Shown here: positions 1 to 6,568 of the stretch, piece after piece | Numbering within the stretch: position 1 is the stretch's first letter | Layout of the letters: every line of letters starts with the position of its first letter | NCBI GenBank assembly: GCA_003514205.1 | Contig: DORQ01000313.1 | Span: forward strand, 21,353-33,297 | Direction of reading: 5' to 3' | Length of the DNA: 11,945 bases | Source of the DNA: Acidimicrobiaceae bacterium | GTDB lineage: Bacteria; Actinomycetota; Acidimicrobiia; Acidimicrobiales; Microtrichaceae | The notes under the pieces: generated by a model | Databases searched by the model: none | Told to the model about the DNA's origin: nothing | What the model saw: the letters and a program-made list of their open reading frames with translations, nothing else | Translations under genes and position numbers: made by a program

Positions 1-9
1 GTTGCGGCT

Positions 10-39
10 TCGCCTGAGTCGGCAGGATCGCCGAGGCGA
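10..39 (-). terminator. Bulged stem-loop directly after the thioredoxin stop codon
   Basis: TCGCCT at 10-15 pairs with AGGCGA at 34-39. Inside this, CGGC (20-23) pairs with GCCG (30-33), leaving a one-sided 4-nt bulge (16-19) and a 6-nt loop. The structure begins immediately after the thioredoxin TGA (42-40). There is no T-run after it, so it is not a canonical intrinsic terminator. It could be a U-less actinobacterial terminator or a 3'-end stabiliser. The first 9 bases of the window hold nothing else I can identify. Confidence 0.3.
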
Positions 40-474
40 TCATGCCGACGTGAGCGCCGAATCCACCCAGGCACGCAGTGCGTTGCCTGGCAGCGCTCCG
101 ACTTGTCGGCTGACTTCCACTCCGCCCGAGTAGATCATCATTGTGGGAATGCCCTGCACCCCGCAGTTCGCCGACACCTCGGGGGCCTCGTCCACGTTGA
201 CTTTCACCACCCGGATCTTGCCCGCATAGTCCACGGCCAGCGCCTCCAAGAGTGGAGCAATGCTCCGGCACGGACCGCACCACGGCGCCCACAAGTCAAC
301 CAAAACCGGGAGCTTCGAACTCGAAAGCACCGCTGCGAACTCATCGCCGGCGATGTTCACCAACCATGGCAGATCGCTGTGGCATGTGCTGCATCGCGGG
401 CGGCCTGATGCAAGGTTCGCGATTCGGTTCTTTGTGCCGCACTCCCGACATTGCACAACCGTTGTTTGAGTCAC
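40..474 (-). CDS. trxC: Thioredoxin with N-terminal zinc ribbon (TrxC/thioredoxin-2 type)
   Basis: This is a cytoplasmic dithiol-disulfide oxidoreductase that reduces protein disulfides and is normally recharged by thioredoxin reductase. Counting from the GTG at 474 (144 aa), the N-terminus has two CxxC pairs (C9/C12 and C28/C31), the zinc ribbon that separates TrxC-type from TrxA-type thioredoxins. The thioredoxin fold follows with the classic WCGPC active site (residues 65-69) and the cis-proline in GIPT (Pro110). An extra Cys104 sits just before the cis-Pro loop, where a tyrosine is common. An in-frame TTG at 501 would add 9 residues. I prefer GTG 474 because GGGGAG lies 4 nt upstream of it and the shorter length fits the family. 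It lies about 50 bp after the beta-propeller gene and may be co-transcribed with it. Family assignment is very secure; the TrxC subtype rests on the zinc-ribbon cysteines. Confidence 0.95.
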   Translation of the reverse strand: MTQTTVVQCRECGTKNRIANLASGRPRCSTCHSDLPWLVNIAGDEFAAVLSSSKLPVLVDLWAPWCGPCRSIAPLLEALAVDYAGKIRVVKVNVDEAPEVSANCGVQGIPTMMIYSGGVEVSRQVGALPGNALRAWVDSALTSA

Positions 475-478
475 TGCA

Positions 479-484
479 CTCCCC
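479..484 (-). promoter_or_regulatory. Ribosome binding site choosing the thioredoxin start
   Basis: On the minus strand GGGGAG lies 4 nt before the GTG at 474-472. No comparable purine-rich site precedes the in-frame TTG at 501-499. This favours GTG 474 as the start. Confidence 0.5.
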
Positions 485-524
485 GTTTCCGTGCCGGACA
501 ACCCGACTGTGGTGGCTGACCGTA

Positions 525-1661
525 CTACCGTCGATAGTGGTCCGTCTGTAGGTTCTGGTCGGTGCTGTCCAAGGCGCCCGTTGTGCTCAGACAGGTCGAT
601 CCGTCGTCAAGCAGGGTTCCCGATCCTGGGCATATCTCGGTTCGCTCCGGTATCGCCCCACCCGCGGGCGTGAGTGCCGGAAATCGCAGTGTGCCAGTCT
701 GGGTATCCCACACGTAGATGTCACCCACACCGTTGGTGTCCAGGGCAGACAACGCGGCCTCAGTGTTGATTCCAACGTATCGCCCGTTCGGCGAGATGCT
801 GGTGCTGAACGCGTTACTTGCCGGGTTGGCAGCCATGTTGAGGATCGTGTTGGTCTGAAGGTCAATTCGAGCGCCAACGTAGGAGTTTGGAAGGGCGCCA
901 GCCGCGAGAGTCGTCAAGTAGCGGCCGTCGTCAGAAATGCCAGCCGTGAAGAAAGAGAGGAACGTGCTTGGGAGCATCGTTACTGTGTTGGTGGCACGGT
1001 CCCACAACCGCGTCGGTGAGGGGCCATTGAATCCAGACCAGCTGTAGACAACGAAGCGCGCATTGTCGCTCACCGCACGCAAGCCAGGTGTTCCACCGTC
1101 GCCGTTGCCCGGCGGACAACTGACGATCACGCCAGTGGTCATGTCTCGAACGCGGCATGCCGTGGAGAAGCCACCAAAGCTCGGGCCGACGCCGTATACC
1201 GCGGACAAACCGTCGTCTGACACCAACGGTGAGCTGGGGCCAGCCGCACCGGGCAGATCGGTCCAGGTCTGGACAGTGCTGGTGGTTCGGTCGAAGACGC
1301 TGAACCCCGCTGGGCTTTGGTACCCCACGTATCTCGCGTTCTTGCTGATCCTCGGGGGTGCCTGCACGTTCTGAGCGATCCGGACGGTGCTCTGAGCCTG
1401 ACGATCTCGGATGAAGAGGTCCGAGGCGCCGTTCGTGTCACCTGCGACCAGGTTTGAGGCGAAAGAGGTGAAGGCCACGATGTTGCCGTCGGACGAACTT
1501 GAGGAGCCCACTGCCCAGTCGTTGCCAATGGTGACACCGCTACCAGCGGTGAGTGGTACCGCAGTTGACCATGTTGGCGCCGGTGGCCCAGGACAGGCCG
1601 TGGCCGTCAGGGCCGAAGCAGCAAGCACACACCCGAAGGCAAACAAACGTGTTGATCTCAT
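525..1661 (-). CDS. Secreted, probable lipoprotein with TolB/PD40-like six-repeat beta-propeller
   Basis: The protein (378 aa) starts with a signal peptide: basic MRSTR, a hydrophobic stretch to about residue 20, then a cysteine (C23) followed by a Pro-rich linker. The residues before C23 (ATA) fit a lipobox only loosely, so lipid anchoring is likely but not certain. The body contains about six degenerate PD40/WD40-like repeats with the pattern 'S.DGRYV.F' followed by 'D..TG/TNT'. The first (about residues 55-90) carries NLVAGDTNGASDLFIRD, a form typical of actinobacterial TolB-like propellers. Later repeats include ISKNARYVGY, VSDNARFVVY, ISDDGRYLTT and ISPNGRYVGI. Two cysteine pairs occur (one mid-protein, one in the C-terminal tail). 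The role is probably binding or scaffolding outside the membrane; no catalytic motif or substrate can be read. The start is ATG 1661, not the upstream TTG at 1676, because GGGGGAG sits 6 nt before the ATG. Confidence 0.85.
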   Translation of the reverse strand: MRSTRLFAFGCVLAASALTATACPGPPAPTWSTAVPLTAGSGVTIGNDWAVGSSSSSDGNIVAFTSFASNLVAGDTNGASDLFIRDRQAQSTVRIAQNVQAPPRISKNARYVGYQSPAGFSVFDRTTSTVQTWTDLPGAAGPSSPLVSDDGLSAVYGVGPSFGGFSTACRVRDMTTGVIVSCPPGNGDGGTPGLRAVSDNARFVVYSWSGFNGPSPTRLWDRATNTVTMLPSTFLSFFTAGISDDGRYLTTLAAGALPNSYVGARIDLQTNTILNMAANPASNAFSTSISPNGRYVGINTEAALSALDTNGVGDIYVWDTQTGTLRFPALTPAGGAIPERTEICPGSGTLLDDGSTCLSTTGALDSTDQNLQTDHYRR

Positions 1662-1667
1662 GTCGAA

Positions 1668-1674
1668 CTCCCCC
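1668..1674 (-). promoter_or_regulatory. Strong ribosome binding site of the beta-propeller gene
   Basis: GGGGGAG on the minus strand lies 6 nt upstream of ATG 1661-1659. The in-frame TTG at 1676-1674 overlaps the site, so it cannot be the start if this site is used. Confidence 0.75.
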
Positions 1675-1683
1675 AAAGAGCCT

Positions 1684-1743
1684 CATGGGTCACATCCAAG
1701 GTGGATCCGACTCAGCCAGCATGGTAGCTGGGTGGTGACCATG
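1684..1743 (-). repeat. Nested inverted repeats in the gap before the beta-propeller gene
   Basis: The outer arms are CATGGGTCAC (1684-1693) and GTGACCATG (1735-1743), complementary apart from one bulged G. Inside lies a second perfect hairpin, CCAGC (1716-1720), loop ATGGTA, GCTGG (1727-1731). The block fills most of the 102-bp gap between the phosphodiesterase-family stop (1764) and the beta-propeller start (1661). It could be a terminator for the upstream gene, a structured 5' leader of the lipoprotein gene, or an operator using the GGTCAC/GTGACC half-sites. No T-run follows. I see no convincing -35/-10 pair in the gap. Confidence 0.45.
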
Positions 1744-1763
1744 CGTGCCCAGAGCAAGTTGAA

Positions 1764-2888
1764 TCATCCGAAGACCCCCGGGGGCGCCTGCGACAGGAAG
1801 CACGAACCGTTCGCTCTGACGATCCGGGCAGACCATGACGAGGTGACAGGCCGGACGGCGAAGGTTGCCGAAATCGATCGGTGATCACTCCCATGGACAT
1901 AGCTAGTAGCGAAGTGCAGGGGAACGAGGGCTCCCTTGGAGATCGCGTGATCGATACCCAACAGGTCGAGATTGCCCAAGGGACCAACGGGACGGGGCCC
2001 CCACGTCCTCACGAGTCCCTCGCCGAGATACTCACTCGCGTCGACGAATCCCGCGTCGAGAAGTTCGCGGAATGGGCGATTCCACAGGGTCGAGTTGAAA
2101 TCCCCCACCGCAATCGCCGACTCGGCCCCCTGAAGGGCTGTGGCGATTCCCGAGGTGTTCTCAGTCCACCGGGACAGTGTCGAGAATTGGTAGGGAGACT
2201 GAGGGTGGACCCCAGCCACCGTGACCTCCCGTCCGCCAGCCATCACCGCTGCGATTGGATAGGGCCTCCCGCCCGCATGTGCCACCTCGGTTCTGACCAC
2301 CGGGAGATTGGTGAGCAACACATCAGTATCCGTGTGGCTATCTCGCACCATTGTCGGGTACCGGTCAAGGAGACCCGAGGCTTTGAGCTCCGAATCAAAC
2401 CGAGACACATACTCGAGAAGGATCACCACATCGGCGTTCGATTTCCTTGCGGCAGCAAAGGCCGGTGCTACGTCGGGGTTATTGCGATTCAGGTTGATGC
2501 TGTGCACCCTGATCTGCGGAGCACCAGCTACCCAGCGTGGCGCCGATTCAGCCAGCATTGCAGGACCCAGATGCCACAATGAGCCAACGAGCACCCAGCT
2601 TCCCAGCAGCACAGCGCCGGCGTCCCGCTTGATCATTGCGCGAATCGCCGCAACACAGCCCACCAAACTGAACACCGGCATGAGGCCCTGGGCAGCGATG
2701 ACCCGTGGGCTTGGGGTCCAACCAGCTGAAATGGTGCCAAGTAGTACCCCAGAGACTGCGAGGGCGGCCCACATTGACCAGTGGGTCCCAGTGCGGAGCC
2801 ACCTCGATCCCGCTGCGATCCGCCCTCGTTGTCGTGTCGTTGTCGTTGTTGCCTTCGAAATCACCATGAGTGCAGCGTCGCGAATCAC
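1764..2888 (-). CDS. Membrane-anchored endonuclease/exonuclease/phosphatase (EEP) family protein
   Basis: The EEP fold covers metal-dependent phosphodiesterases and phosphatases acting on nucleic acids, phospholipids or inositol phosphates; the substrate here cannot be read. Numbering from GTG 2888 (374 aa), three transmembrane segments lie at about 38-57, 63-83 and 90-112. A C-terminal EEP domain spans about 125-350. Its landmarks are all present: Asn in SINLN (132), the metal-binding Glu in LLEY (E159), AGVH (H228), GDFN (D263/N265), IDH (312-314) and SDH (334-336). The catalytic set is therefore complete. By the positive-inside pattern (basic N-terminus in, three segments) the domain is probably extracytoplasmic, which is inference. 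The start is uncertain: GTG 2888 or ATG 2867, neither with a good ribosome site. The gene follows the mycothiol-type enzyme gene by 44 bp and is probably in the same transcription unit. Confidence 0.88.
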   Translation of the reverse strand: MIRDAALMVISKATTTTTRQRGRIAAGSRWLRTGTHWSMWAALAVSGVLLGTISAGWTPSPRVIAAQGLMPVFSLVGCVAAIRAMIKRDAGAVLLGSWVLVGSLWHLGPAMLAESAPRWVAGAPQIRVHSINLNRNNPDVAPAFAAARKSNADVVILLEYVSRFDSELKASGLLDRYPTMVRDSHTDTDVLLTNLPVVRTEVAHAGGRPYPIAAVMAGGREVTVAGVHPQSPYQFSTLSRWTENTSGIATALQGAESAIAVGDFNSTLWNRPFRELLDAGFVDASEYLGEGLVRTWGPRPVGPLGNLDLLGIDHAISKGALVPLHFATSYVHGSDHRSISATFAVRPVTSSWSARIVRANGSCFLSQAPPGVFG

Positions 2889-2932
2889 CCCAGGGCGCAG
2901 GTCATGGTCTTGTGAAGAAGCGGTCGAGAAGC

Positions 2933-3844
2933 TCAGCCAGGCCCTCTCAACGAGTGAGTGGCCTCTTCCGCCTCAAAGAGCCGGGCGACGCCGGTGAGCA
3001 TCCAACTGATTTCCTCGGGAATCGCCGCAGGAAATGGAGCGCGGACGCTCAATGCCTCCACGAGCTCTGTTGCATCACCAGCGAGTTCGAACACCGCCGC
3101 TGTTTCGGCAACCGTCACACCAATGCCACCTGCCTCGCGATGCTCGTCGAACCAATCGCCCTGTCGAAGGCGGACCGACTCGCCGATCTCCACAACTAGT
3201 TGAACCTCCGGATTCTCCGAGCGGACCCGAAACATACCCTCGACTGGGCGACCTGAACTCGCGGCCGCCGCCCCTGACAGTGCCGCCGCATACATCAAGC
3301 AAGCAGCGACTTCATCTGACTCCGAACTCGGAGTGAGTCCTAGCGGCAAGCAGATATCGCGCTCGTGGATCCAGCTGTCCCAGAGCGCATGGTGCAGGAC
3401 TGCACTGATCGACACGTGCCCGGGTGGGGCCTCGGCAAGCATTGACCACTCCGAGGAAGTGAGAGGTTCGATCACATCGAACAACGCTTCGTTCGAAGCC
3501 AGGAACTTGGCGAGCACAACATCAGCGGACACTCCACGGGCACCGTCGACAAGCGCTGCTGGAGAAGCCACAGGATCAAAACTCGCGAGAAACTGAGTCG
3601 GAGTTCCCTTCAGCCCTCCCGTGATCGAGGCAGTCCAGAATGCATTTGTACTCTCAAGATGTATCAACACATCGAGGCAGCTCCACCCATCGCAACGACT
3701 CGGGTGAGCCCAATCGGCCTCCGCCATCGCCGCAAGCGTGACTTCCAACCGTCGACGCTGGGAAATCAGTGGCGCCAGAATGGCTGAGGGCTCGCCATAC
3801 AACGCGAGGATCGGATTGTCGCCATATCGAGGATTGAGAAGCAT
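2933..3844 (-). CDS. Maleylpyruvate isomerase N-terminal (DinB-like, mycothiol-dependent type) family protein
   Basis: This 303-aa protein resembles the mycothiol-dependent maleylpyruvate isomerase/DinB superfamily, four-helix-bundle metalloenzymes that in actinomycetes often use mycothiol as thiol cofactor. The N-terminal half has the family's helices, with CDGWS..DVLIHL giving H62 as first metal ligand. The second site, ALWDSWIHERD, gives D156 and H160. In the characterised Corynebacterium enzyme, as I recall, the ligands are His, Glu, His with the last two four apart. Here the Glu position is Asp, with the same spacing. A C-terminal domain (about 200-300) resembles the SCP2-like or 'MDMPI C' region often fused in this family. 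Maleylpyruvate isomerisation itself is not implied; most members act on unknown thiol or detoxification substrates. ATG 3844 is the start. It lies 21 bp downstream of the NatB-type permease, consistent with an operon. Confidence 0.8.
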   Translation of the reverse strand: MLLNPRYGDNPILALYGEPSAILAPLISQRRRLEVTLAAMAEADWAHPSRCDGWSCLDVLIHLESTNAFWTASITGGLKGTPTQFLASFDPVASPAALVDGARGVSADVVLAKFLASNEALFDVIEPLTSSEWSMLAEAPPGHVSISAVLHHALWDSWIHERDICLPLGLTPSSESDEVAACLMYAAALSGAAAASSGRPVEGMFRVRSENPEVQLVVEIGESVRLRQGDWFDEHREAGGIGVTVAETAAVFELAGDATELVEALSVRAPFPAAIPEEISWMLTGVARLFEAEEATHSLRGPG

Positions 3845-3865
3845 CGCACCAGCTTGGCACGCCGC

Positions 3866-5026
3866 CTAAAGGCTGGCCTCGTTTCGATTCCTCCACCACT
3901 CGCGCCAGGTGACTCGTACTCCGCTCCGCAATAGGGAATACCGATAGATCCTGGCGGCAACTCGAAGCATCACAACGCTGCTTGCGCCGAGAATTCCGAG
4001 TGACACGAGGATCTCCCACAGCGGGACGTCAGTCATTGCGGTTCGGAACGGTAAGAGCACCGGCGAGGTAAACGGCAGGAACGAGCCGAGGACGACAAGA
4101 GGACTATCAGGCGAACCAATGTTGAACGAAGCAATGAAGTAGCCCAGCATCAACGGGAACAGGACAGGCAGTTGGGCAGATTGAGCGTCCTCTTGCCGCG
4201 AGACCATCGCTCCGACTGCCGCGAACGCTGTTGCATAGAAGCCGAAGCCGAGGAGAAAGGTCACCGCAAGCAGCGGAATAGTGCTCCAAACACCCGCTGG
4301 AACATCAATTCCGCTGCTCGCAGCTAGACCGGCAGCGACGCCAGCAATCACAATCGCCATCTGGGCGACCGCCAACAGGCCGAGTCCCAGAACCTTGCCG
4401 CTCAACAGTGTCGACGGTCGAACATGTGACAGCAGGACTTCAACCACCTTGGAGGATTTCTCCTCCACCACCCCCATCATGACGAACGCTCCCCAGATCT
4501 GGATCAAGAGAAAGGTGGCAAGTCCGGAGACTCCAGCGGTCGCGAAGCGAAGCCCAAACTCGTCGTCGCCGCCATCGAGGCGAACCTCCTGAATGTTCGG
4601 CTTCTGGAAGATCGCTTCCAACTCGGTGGACGACAGATCAAGCGCAGCTGCCCGATCGGCAACGATTTTCTGCTGAATGACTCCTCGCAGATACTCATCG
4701 AGGGTGAAATCAGGCAGGGCCTTCCAGGTCAGTTGCCGCCCGTCGAAGACCACGTCGAGCTGCTCGGCCTCCAGCTCAGCCAAGCCGCCCTTCACCCTAA
4801 CCACCTTGGGTTCGAGGGTTTCATTGCCGACCCCGATGGCCTGCTCGAAGTCCTGCCCTGAGCCCGAGAGTCCAATGTGGACAGTTCGAATACGTTCGGA
4901 GTTGCCAAGGAGCGAGGGAACTACTGCGGCCAGAGCAACACACAGGAACAGCACCCCGGTCGAGACCAAGAATCCCTTCGAGCGCCCACGCGTTTGAAGT
5001 TCCCGCTGTGCAATGAGCCACATCAC
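3866..5026 (-). CDS. ABC-2 type exporter permease, NatB-like
   Basis: This is the membrane subunit of a two-gene ABC exporter whose ATPase is encoded directly upstream. The 386 residues show TM1 at about 19-41, a long loop at about 42-158 that would lie outside the membrane, then a hydrophobic block of about five more segments (about 160-186, 210-235, 245-270, 283-325 and 333-355). After TM2 comes VVEEKSSKVVEVLLS (186-200), the conserved cytoplasmic stretch of NatB/ABC2_membrane_3 permeases. The C-terminus is short and basic. NatAB of Bacillus exports sodium, but many actinobacterial homologues have unknown cargo, so no substrate is claimed. The start GTG 5026 overlaps the ATPase stop as GTGA. 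An ATG directly after it (5023) would give a 1-base overlap instead. AAGAGG lies 7 nt before the GTG. Either start implies translational coupling. Confidence 0.9.
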   Translation of the reverse strand: MMWLIAQRELQTRGRSKGFLVSTGVLFLCVALAAVVPSLLGNSERIRTVHIGLSGSGQDFEQAIGVGNETLEPKVVRVKGGLAELEAEQLDVVFDGRQLTWKALPDFTLDEYLRGVIQQKIVADRAAALDLSSTELEAIFQKPNIQEVRLDGGDDEFGLRFATAGVSGLATFLLIQIWGAFVMMGVVEEKSSKVVEVLLSHVRPSTLLSGKVLGLGLLAVAQMAIVIAGVAAGLAASSGIDVPAGVWSTIPLLAVTFLLGFGFYATAFAAVGAMVSRQEDAQSAQLPVLFPLMLGYFIASFNIGSPDSPLVVLGSFLPFTSPVLLPFRTAMTDVPLWEILVSLGILGASSVVMLRVAARIYRYSLLRSGVRVTWREWWRNRNEASL

Positions 5027-5973
5027 TGTGCGGCCTCTTCCCGACGATGGGAAGCGCCAACCAATTCCACAAAAATCTCGTCGAGCCCCGGGGGCTCGAT
5101 GCTGACTTCAGCCACAGAACCGGCGCGAGCAGCAGCGGCAACACACGCGGCCACGTCCGCTGTTGCCGGCAACTGGACTCTGGCCCGAATACCGTCAAAC
5201 GAGAGCAACGTCCCTTCGGGAGACTCCCATTGGGCGATCTGGGTTTGCCATTCGACCTTCATCCACCTCAGCGGAGAGGCAGATCGGAGCTCTGACACTC
5301 GGCCCTTGGCGAGAAGTGTCCCTTCGGAAACGATGACCACCTGTTCGCACAGTTGCTCGACAAGATCGAGCTGATGGGAGGAGAACAACACCGAGGCACC
5401 GCCGGCAGCGTATTCAGAAATCACTGTCCTCATGGTCTCCGCAGCAACCGGATCAAGACCCGCGAATGGTTCGTCGAGAAGGAGCAGTTCCGGATCGTGC
5501 ACCAAGGCAACTGCCAGCTGCACGCGCTGCTGATTACCACCGGAAAGCTCCTGCACGACCGAGTTTCCCCGCTCGGCGAGGCCCAGTCGGTCGAGCCAGT
5601 AGCTAGTTCGCTGCTCGGCCACCGACGCGCTCAGCCCTGCGAGACGACCGAAGTAGGCGATCTGGTCCTTCACCTTCATACGGGCGTAGAGACCGCGATC
5701 CTGCGGCATATAGCCAATGCGGGTTCGAGTGGCGTCATCAATGGGCTTTCCGCGCCACGTAATGGTGCCGTGATCCGGTGACACCATGCCCACCACTGAC
5801 CGCATCGTCGTGGTCTTTCCAGCACCATTAGGCCCGAGGAATCCGACCAGTGCGCCTGAGGCCACCTCGATACTCAGATTCTGTACTGCAACGACGTCAC
5901 CAAACCGCTTGGACAAACCAGCAATGCAGAGCCCTTCGCGCGGGCCCGAGTTGCTCATTAGCTCAGCCGTCAT
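5023..5973 (-). CDS. ABC transporter ATP-binding protein, NatA-like
   Basis: This is the cytoplasmic ATPase powering the permease encoded immediately downstream. From ATG 5973 (316 aa) the motifs are complete: Walker A GPNGAGKTT (47-55), Q-loop GYMPQDRGLY (Gln91), signature LSGGNQQR (143-150), Walker B LLLLDEP (163-169), D-loop GLD, and switch histidine SSHQ (His200). A C-terminal extension of about 95 residues is of the kind found in NatA-type and drug-export ATPases. The GLYARMKV stretch after the Q-loop is typical of the NatA subgroup. A longer frame begins at TTG 6027, and another ATG lies at 5958. I chose 5973 because it is an ATG preceded by a TANNNT box at leaderless spacing, though no start has a strong ribosome site. 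The gene follows the CBS-domain gene. Function is secure, cargo unknown. Confidence 0.93.
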   Translation of the reverse strand: MTAELMSNSGPREGLCIAGLSKRFGDVVAVQNLSIEVASGALVGFLGPNGAGKTTTMRSVVGMVSPDHGTITWRGKPIDDATRTRIGYMPQDRGLYARMKVKDQIAYFGRLAGLSASVAEQRTSYWLDRLGLAERGNSVVQELSGGNQQRVQLAVALVHDPELLLLDEPFAGLDPVAAETMRTVISEYAAGGASVLFSSHQLDLVEQLCEQVVIVSEGTLLAKGRVSELRSASPLRWMKVEWQTQIAQWESPEGTLLSFDGIRARVQLPATADVAACVAAAARAGSVAEVSIEPPGLDEIFVELVGASHRREEAAQ

Positions 5974-5980
5974 GGCTCTG

Positions 5981-5986
5981 AGTCTA
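5981..5986 (-). promoter_or_regulatory. Possible -10 box for a leaderless NatA-type ATPase transcript
   Basis: TAGACT on the minus strand matches TANNNT and ends 7 nt before ATG 5973, the spacing of leaderless actinobacterial transcripts. No good -35 hexamer is visible, and TANNNT is a weak motif that occurs by chance. The rest of the gap to the CBS gene holds only the hairpin at 6038-6051. Confidence 0.3.
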
Positions 5987-6037
5987 CTGACCGCCGCCTG
6001 CTTCCTGGCCCGGTCCAGACGCGGCAATCCGAGGAGC

Positions 6038-6051
6038 GCCTCAAGCGAGGC
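6038..6051 (-). terminator. Stem-loop just after the CBS-domain gene
   Basis: GCCTC (6038-6042) and GAGGC (6047-6051) form a perfect 5-bp stem with a 4-nt loop. It begins 5 nt after the TAG stop (6059-6057). No U-run follows, so it is at most a U-less terminator. It lies upstream of the chosen NatA ATPase start and would separate the two genes transcriptionally. Confidence 0.35.
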
Positions 6052-6056
6052 ACCCG

Positions 6057-6476
6057 CTAGAGCAGGTCGCGGAGGAACCTCAACAAGTCGGTAGAGGTGA
6101 CGATGCCCGCCAATGTGGCGTCGTCGTTGAGGACAAGCACCGAGTGAATATCGCCGTCAGCCATGAGATCGGCTGCACGGCGAACCGTTCCACCGACATT
6201 CATCGTCTCCAGCGCGTTCGACATCGCGTCCTCAAGCTTGAACTCGTGGTCAAGAACCGTACGGAGCATCCGATCGTCGGTGCCCTCGTAGTTGTACACC
6301 AGTTTCAAAATGTCTGTGGAGGAGACCATCCCAATGGGCGTTTCCCCATCCAGCACCGGCACGTGATGGAATCCGCCGCCTTGCAACACGCTCCAGACGT
6401 CTCCCAAGGTCTGTCCTCGATGGACTGTCTGAACGTCGGTGGTCATTACTTCGGTGATGTTGTGGTGGTGTTTCAC
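6057..6476 (-). CDS. Stand-alone two-CBS-domain protein
   Basis: The 139-residue protein is almost entirely a Bateman module: CBS1 at about residues 9-62 and CBS2 at about 79-137. Each ends with the conserved G-[MI]-V-x-S-T-D motif (GMVSSTDILKL and GIVTSTDLLRF), which contributes to the nucleotide-binding cleft. CBS pairs typically bind AMP, ATP, S-adenosylmethionine or related ligands and act as energy or ionic sensors. No enzymatic or transmembrane domain is attached, so it would act on a partner in trans. It sits between two ABC exporters, making either a speculative partner. The start is GTG 6476, giving a His-rich MKHHHN beginning. ATG 6446 would leave only a few residues before CBS1 and is the alternative. 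Family is certain; ligand and role unknown. Confidence 0.9.
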   Translation of the reverse strand: MKHHHNITEVMTTDVQTVHRGQTLGDVWSVLQGGGFHHVPVLDGETPIGMVSSTDILKLVYNYEGTDDRMLRTVLDHEFKLEDAMSNALETMNVGGTVRRAADLMADGDIHSVLVLNDDATLAGIVTSTDLLRFLRDLL

Positions 6477-6527
6477 GCGAGGATTCTCGTGCCGAACTCG
6501 TGGCTCCGAAAGGGCCGAAGGTCACAA

Positions 6528-6540
6528 CTGCCGAAGGCAG
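6528..6540 (-). terminator. Short stem-loop after the second ABC permease
   Basis: CTGCC (6528-6532), loop gaa, GGCAG (6536-6540) form a perfect 5-bp stem. On the minus-strand RNA it can extend by two G-U pairs. It starts 28 nt after the permease TGA. No U-tract follows. The remaining 92-bp gap to the CBS gene contains four CCGAA pentamers (6492, 6506, 6515, 6531) and no clear promoter. Confidence 0.3.
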
Positions 6541-6568
6541 CCCAACCGGAAACTGCACGAGGCATCGA

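Noticed and set aside
1881..2582. 233-codon plus-strand frame
   Set aside because: It is antisense to the EEP-family gene, whose catalytic motifs are all intact. The antisense product is low in hydrophobic structure and unlike any family.
2308..2997. 229-codon plus-strand frame spanning a gene junction
   Set aside because: It lies opposite the EEP gene and the end of the mycothiol-type gene. It has no domain, no ribosome site I can see and the composition of a shadow frame.
6492..6535. Four CCGAA pentamers in the 92-bp gap before the CBS gene
   Set aside because: Spacing is irregular and the unit is only five bases. I cannot separate it from chance, and part of it belongs to the small hairpin.
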